From Magicicada septendecula (taxonomy: Eukaryota > Arthropoda > Insecta > Hemiptera > Cicadidae): 64,000 bases of DNA. The notes below the pieces were generated by a model. The model searched no databases, had not been told where the DNA came from, and worked only from the letters and a program-made list of their open reading frames with translations. The stretch spans positions 46,304,344 through 46,368,343 of the forward strand of contig CM068370.1 in NCBI GenBank assembly GCA_034769895.1, read 5' to 3'. The position numbers and the translations under genes were made by a program. This document shows positions 59,317 to 64,000 of the stretch, piece by piece (positions within the stretch are counted from its first letter, which is position 1; each line of letters begins with the position of its first letter).

Positions 59317-60877
59317 TTACTTCTTAATTATGTTATAAAATATTTCTTCATTATCAAATTTAATTTTAATATTAATTAAATTGTCTAACCCTTTTTCTCT
59401 TTCTTTCAATATTTCTAACTCCTCTCTAAGCTTCCTTTCAACTGTGTTATTTACTACTTTTACAATTTTGTAGTCTTCCAAAGGATTAACAAACTTGCAT
59501 ATAACGAATTCGTTGTTCTATTACCTTCTCCACGTTTGTGGTCAGACAACCTGCATACGAATTTTCGTCCTGTCTCACCTAGGTACACTTTGTTGCAGTC
59601 TTTACATTTTAATTTATAAATTCCGCTTTTCTGTAATACTGGAATTTTTCCTATATTTTTATTCCTTATCTTACCAAATACTGTTTCACATTTTTTAATA
59701 GCTATATCTACTCCTTGTTTATTAAAACATTTTATAATTTTTCTAGTATGTGAACCTATGTATGTCAATGACCCTGCATAATTCTTTTGTTCTGGTTCTA
59801 TTTTATCTTTTTGTATGTTAACCCTTTTCATAACTTTATCCACTATGTTAGTGTTATAATTATTATTCCTTACAATTCCCTTTATCGTTTTTAACCCCCT
59901 ATCTTTTGATTCAATCCCTTTTAAACACTTCTGAGCTCTGTAACAAAATGAATTGATTGCCGCCATTTTATATCTATAAGGGTGGTAAGACTCTCTTGGT
60001 ATAATTATATCAGAATACGACTCTTTCCTAAATATCCCAAACTGTAGTTTCTCATTATCTTTAATTTCTATGTTTAAATCTAAGTAATTTATTTTCTTAC
60101 CTCCTATCTCTTCTTTAAATTGTAAGTTTTTATCCTTATTATTTACCTCATTTATAAACTCATGCATTTCTTCTATGCTTCCTTCCCAAATTACTAATAC
60201 ATCATCAACGTATCTAGTCCATAATTTTATATTGTCTTTATACTTAGTGGAACTTATTAATTGCTTTTCAAAATCATTCATGTATATTTCTGCAAGAATA
60301 GGGGATAATGAAGATCCCATAGGTAAACCTTTTTTCTGTATATAAAACTTGTTATTAAACCTAAAATAGTTCTGATTTACACATTCTTTAATTACTTTAA
60401 TCAACTGCTTTTTATACCTGTATTCTCCCATATTATTATCGTTTATTAACTTAATAACTTTATTTACTATGATATTGGTAAACATGTCCTTAACATCCAG
60501 TGATATCAATTTTGTATTTACATTAATTCTAATATTTTCTAATTTTTCTATCAATTTTACATTATTCTCTATGCTGTATTTTGTCCCAAATTCATATTTC
60601 TCTTTTAGTACTCTGCTAACTTCCTTTGATAATTTATAAATAGGTGCGGTGCATTAATAAAAGAAACAATCGGTCTAATTGGTTTTCCTTCTTTATGTAT
60701 CTTAACTTGACTTTTAAAAGTTGGTGCTGTTGGATTACTTTCCAATAAATACTTTTTCTTATTTTCTTCTATAAATGTTATCTGTTTCATCATTTGTTTT
60801 ATCCTTGACTGGTACTTACTTGTATAATCACCAGTCAAGTATGAAATATACTTGTACACCATTGTACAAATATACAA
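59317..60877 (-). pseudogene. PLE reverse transcriptase / GIY-YIG endonuclease, copy k
   Basis: N-terminal RT text FKSQVKIHKEGKPIRPIVSF (60877-60605 frame) is followed by a 1-bp shift near 60653 into the long frame 60554-59460. There, motif A is LISLDVKDMFTNI, then GLPMGSSLSPILAEIYMNDF and the catalytic box RYVDDVLVIW. The endonuclease begins GIYKLKCKDCNKVYLGETGR with RLSDHKR. A second shift near 59510 throws the end out of frame; the correct reading continues FVNPLEDYKIVKVV to a stop at 59317-59319. Only these two shifts were seen, so it is the best-preserved PLE protein here. The product would copy RNA at a nicked chromosomal target in the nucleus. The true N-terminus is missing. Confidence 0.9.
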
Positions 60878-60890
60878 GTTTCACCATTGT

Positions 60891-61571
60891 ATAAATGAAT
60901 AATACCACATTATTACCCTCAACTAACTTTATACTTAAATCACCACTACTATTATTTAACATACCATTTTTAGATACCCCATTTTCAACTATCTTACCCT
61001 TATTACTTGTTATATCACTATCATTATTATAGTTATCACTATTACTTACTTCGTCAACTGTCACCTGATTTGCATTTAAACTAACACCATTATTATTATT
61101 TTCATTACTCTTACCTGTACCTCTCTTACTCTCTTTTCTCTTTCTAATTTCATTTAATTCGTTGTGCATTTGTTTTTTAATTGTATGAAAACGTTCATCA
61201 ATTTCATTTAAACGTTTGTTCGTATTCATTTCGAAATTAACGTTATCACTACTTAGTTAATTGATATTACTCTTTACTTCATCAAATCTATTATTTACTT
61301 CACCGAATTTTACATCTAACATCGACTATAACATTGTATTTTGCTTTTCTGAACTTTCTTTCATACTGCACACCATGCTACATAAATATCTTATCATATC
61401 ATTATCATCAGCTTTCTTAATTGATATTGGCGTTGAATGAATTATTGAATCGTCTACAACCGCTGATTCTGTTAGACTAATTTCTTTGACCTCGTTGAAA
61501 GTTGAATGACCTCGCGGCTCAGCTGTAACAACTGGGTCAGTTATCCTGATGTCATTCTCTTTACCTTCCAT
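60891..61571 (-). pseudogene. M2 Gag-like N-terminal region, broken
   Basis: Starts MEGKENDIRITDPVVTAEPR at 61571. A TAG follows KQNTML near 61326, a frameshift lies near 61250, and MNTNKRLNEIDERFHTIKKQ begins the next open part (61229), rich in Lys, Glu and Asn. It lies immediately downstream of a TGGCGCCC primer site and LTR, as Gag should. The KQN-x-ML word matches the M1 Gag (KQNAML). PLE k cuts it off at about 60890. Confidence 0.65.
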
Positions 61572-61611
61572 TTCTATAAATTTAATTATTTTTAATTAAC
61601 TGATTTTTAAT

Positions 61612-61626
61612 TAGTTTGGGCGCCAT
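61612..61626 (-). promoter_or_regulatory. M2 primer-binding site (tRNA-Lys type)
   Basis: On the minus strand, TGGCGCCCAAAC follows two bases after the LTR end (TGTTACA). The first ten bases match the tRNA-Lys primer sites of retroviruses and many gypsy-type elements. Confidence 0.7.
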
Positions 61627-61627
61627 T

Positions 61628-62631
61628 TGTAACAGTTTAATTAATAACAAATACAATTATTGCGTTCTGCGACTTACCTTCAAACTCATGCCAAGGTCTT
61701 ATAGACAAACTCGTTCACTACAGAAATGGTTATTGGGTTTTGTGCGGCGTAATAATTTACTTAACACATGATTCTTATAAGAAACATCTTATTTTATTAA
61801 TAAAACAAAAATTGTTAAACAATGATTACCCAATGGTTCTTTAAACAAATTAAAACATTAAACTTATTACACAAAATTATAAAAATGCAAACCAGTACTT
61901 CGACTTTATACTTACACACGCTCTCGTACACACTCTCTCTCTCTCTTTCAATTTTATACACCCCCTAAATTTGAGATCTCATTTCTAATTTAACCTGTTT
62001 ACATGAAAAAATTATATTGATATAAAATGGTGTTCGATTTTGGCCAATTAATTCTGTTCTTTCGGTTTTACTTGTCTCATCATTGTAATCCCAGGGGTTA
62101 TGCCACCACATGTTATGCACTTTTCTGTTTGTAGAACACTCCGATAACCGATTTTACACTGTTTAACTTTAATTCTGTTGCCGATCACATACTTTACTGT
62201 TGTTTCAAAATAACATCACCATTCTTTTTTGTCGGCCAACTTAAATTGCTCGCGAACACTGGGTTACTGAACCGCATGGTTCTGGTTGGTGTGGAATATC
62301 GACTGGAGAGCCAAGCTCAGCGTCGGCACGCACTGCGTCCTTTGTGTCACAGGCCACGTAGCCATCAACTCACTTGCTGATTGGTTATTTTTCATCGAAT
62401 GTTCTCGATGCTTGGCGGGGGAAATTTTTTTAATTTCCCACGTGGTCGATTCTTTGTATTTTTAACGTGCACTCTGCTGAGAACCAACATTCCTGTACCA
62501 AGTCGTACCTCGCTCGGCGCTACAGGCCATTCCCAAAAGTTACACACTGGGTAGTAAAAAGTGTTCCCTCAAAATGGTTTGCTACAAATTACCAAAAAAA
62601 ATGTTCGTTCCCCTGGATTTGTCTCGTCACA
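61628..62631 (-). repeat. LTR shared by M2 and M5 (1004 bp)
   Basis: TG...CA ends (tgtaacag on the left, cgtcaca on the right, plus-strand view). A primer site lies on its left and a polypurine tract plus hairpin on its right, so it is at once the 5' LTR of M2 and the 3' LTR of M5. It contains a CT-rich run near 61936 and a minus-strand AGGTAAG near its left end. Confidence 0.75.
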
Positions 62632-62690
62632 ATACCCCCCCCCCCTCCAAATGAGAGATTTTATGCTGCTGAAGCATAAAAACTCTCATT
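62632..62690 (-). promoter_or_regulatory. M5 polypurine tract and hairpin
   Basis: A long C run (minus-strand G run) at 62635-62648, then a hairpin 62650-62690 with the same stem bases as M2 but a 7-base loop. Confidence 0.75.
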
Positions 62691-62982
62691 CCTAAAACCT
62701 AAAAGGACCACCAAGGACATGGCGCCATGACCCTCCCTACTTCTTACTAAAATCATAGGTTGCTTACCCCCCTAGTCCGGTGATTGTGGCCACAGTATCA
62801 CCAGACTCTGTAACAATGAATGAAAACATCAATAAATGGCTTTTCACTACTCCATATCCTTAACTGATTTGATTCCCTCTTAGCCGTACTGGTTTGCCTT
62901 TATCAAAGTACTGGTTTTATATTTTACATTTCCTAAACACAACATGATCACTACAAAAGCGAAAAGTTATTAACTACAACAA

Positions 62983-63017
<35 letters not shown>

Positions 63018-63190
63018 ACATGTACTCCGTTACTCCCTTATTAATTACCTTATAATAAACATTTCATATTTGAATTGGAGTAAAATTTCCCCACTTTACA
63101 AGTTTAATATTCATTTTCTATTTAATATTCCATTAAACTTCAAACCTGATTCTCTATTAAAAATTTTAAAAATTTATTAATGATTTAGGG
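62691..63190. other. M5 internal sequence
   Basis: The first 130 bp match 47254-47480 of M2 with deletions. An (AT)n run lies at 62989-63014. The rest is AT-rich with no ORF. Confidence 0.5.
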
Positions 63191-63200
63191 AGTTGATAAT

Positions 63201-63567
63201 ATGAAATACTTACCTTGTGCAGTAATTAGAGCAGCTGTAAATGATGATTATATTGTTGAGAAAAAATACTTACCTGGGGAGAAAATTTGTGTATTAATAG
63301 CAGATGATTATTTTTATGGTGATAATAATAAGCACTTACCTAGTGATGAAACTGGCACAGGTTAGGTTAGGTGATGATAATAATGGTGAAATGGTAAACT
63401 ATTTAATTATGACAAAAAATACTGAGGGTGAATTGACTATAAATGATGCACACAGGTTTTATGATAGAATAATAATGGGGGATAATCCTATAAATTATTA
63501 TGACGGTATAATGGATAAAGCAGATTTAAATAGACATTATGTTAAAAAAGATAATATAATAATGTAA
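63201..63567 (+). pseudogene. Gag-C-terminus-like fragment, broken
   Basis: 63201-63365 reads MKYLPCAVIRAAVNDDYIVE, then KYLPGEKICVLIADDY, then a stop. After a shift the 63304-63567 frame continues to DNPINYYDGIMDKADLN and a stop at 63565-63567. The pattern LPC-x-V ... NDDYI ... LP-x-x-x-I-x-VL resembles the end of the M1 Gag-like protein (VPCVVV-DNDYI ... VP-x-x-x-ISVLV). It lies on the plus strand, opposite to M5, so an inversion or a separate element is implied. Confidence 0.4.
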
Positions 63568-63570
63568 ATT

Positions 63571-63838
63571 CTTGGATTTCGTTGTCCATGACGTGTCCGT
63601 TACTTAACTAAATACAACTATTTCATTAACGACACAAAGTTTTTTTATGAGTAAAAACATAAAGTTTCACCGTACAACCTGAACCAGTTTTCACTTTTAA
63701 AAAGCTTATTCAGAGGTTCAAAGAACCTCTTCAGGTTCAGGAAGAAAGAAAGAACTGGTTCAGGTTGTAAGGTAAAACTTTGTTTTTACTCATAAAAAAC
63801 TTTGTGTTCCGAGTCGTTAATCAAATAGTTGTATTTAG
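63571..63838 (-). mobile_element. PLE foldback copy i (family 1)
   Basis: Inverted arms around a short centre; tail at the left end. The flanks are near-identical AT-rich strings (tataataatgtaaatt and tataataattgtaatt), an imperfect target duplication. The hammerhead core is damaged (CUGAAUA) and one outer end lacks part of ctcggaac. Confidence 0.75.
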
Positions 63839-63899
63839 TATAATAATTGTAATTAAACTTTATTGCTGTTTTATTAATCGGTTACATTTAATATTAAAA

Positions 63900-64000
63900 A
63901 TATCGGGCGCCATGTTGCATACTGCATACAAATACAAAAACTTACCTTGAAAGGCCAGAATTCGAGTTATACGAACCAGAGTAGAGGAATACATTACCTG
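63900..64000 (-). repeat. M5 5' LTR start and primer site, cut by window end
   Basis: Minus strand ATGGCGCCCGATATT at about 63900-63913 is a TGGCGCCCGA primer site. The LTR then begins (plus strand tgttgcatac at 63914) and contains an acttacctt splice-donor string, as in the other LTRs of this type. It runs off the window. Confidence 0.55.

Larger units (their letters stand above)
58926..60890 (-). mobile_element. PLE copy k (family 2), 5'-truncated, near-intact coding
   Basis: Minus-strand PLE inserted into the M2 Gag region. Its 3' end carries a hammerhead motif at 58932-58977 and its 5' end lies in the N-terminal reverse-transcriptase region near 60877. A (GT)n run sits in the 3' untranslated part. 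The flanks show a weak repeat (tatagtggtg against tacaatggtg on the minus strand) that may be a diverged target duplication. Confidence 0.8.

Noticed and set aside
1..64000. tRNA, rRNA or host protein genes
   Set aside because: None was recognised on either strand; all protein resemblances found are to transposable elements.

Overview
The window looks like intergenic or heterochromatin-like DNA from an arthropod, most likely an insect with a large AT-rich genome. No host gene could be recognised. Almost everything identifiable is a transposable element or a repeat: hAT-family DNA transposons, a mariner, a Mutator-like transposase gene, LINE relics, LTR retroelements and at least four families of Penelope-like elements (PLEs). 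The organism guess rests on this repertoire, on the base composition and on the absence of any bacterial signal. The species cannot be named from this sequence.

Layout. 1-3626 is a large imperfect palindrome with ~390-bp arms; its loop holds a dead hAT relic and a ~170-bp satellite. 5010-5720 is a hAT-Charlie relic and 5946-7115 a second array of the same satellite. 7468-11726 is a Mutator-like transposase gene cut in two by a 2.35-kb insert with a 5-bp target duplication. 13429-14332 is an internally deleted mariner. 14926-15690 is an inverted PLE fragment. 15880-16440 and 38715-39110 are LINE relics. 16918-17870 carries tandem repeats. 19572-21200 holds three small PLE foldback copies, 22859-23066 a PLE fragment with a hammerhead motif, and 23244-26246 a complete but dead hAT (hAT-A, 8-bp target duplication).

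26660-34670 is a young LTR retroelement (M1) on the minus strand. Its two ~1355-bp LTRs are nearly identical and it carries a Gag-like ORF but no pol. 34829-38057 holds two more PLE copies. The largest shows reverse-transcriptase and GIY-YIG endonuclease remnants between ~1.05-kb inverted arms.

40162-62631 is best read as one very deep nest. An older minus-strand LTR element (M2) has its 3' LTR at 40162-47205, its polypurine tract and hairpin at 47206-47253, its Gag start near 61571, its primer site at 61612-61626 and its 5' LTR at 61628-62631. Two ~3.1-kb LTR-like units (P1, P2), two hATs (hAT-B, hAT-C) and four PLE copies sit inside it, several of them inside each other. A second element (M5) shares the 61628-62631 LTR and runs off the right edge.

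The most interesting signal is the set of PLE copies. Each is a foldback whose arms carry hammerhead-ribozyme cores that can be paired by eye, with compensatory changes between subfamilies. Two copies contain filler sequence copied from the neighbouring host element, as if reverse transcription had switched template during insertion. A hairpin next to the polypurine tract of the LTR elements also keeps its shape while its sequence changes.
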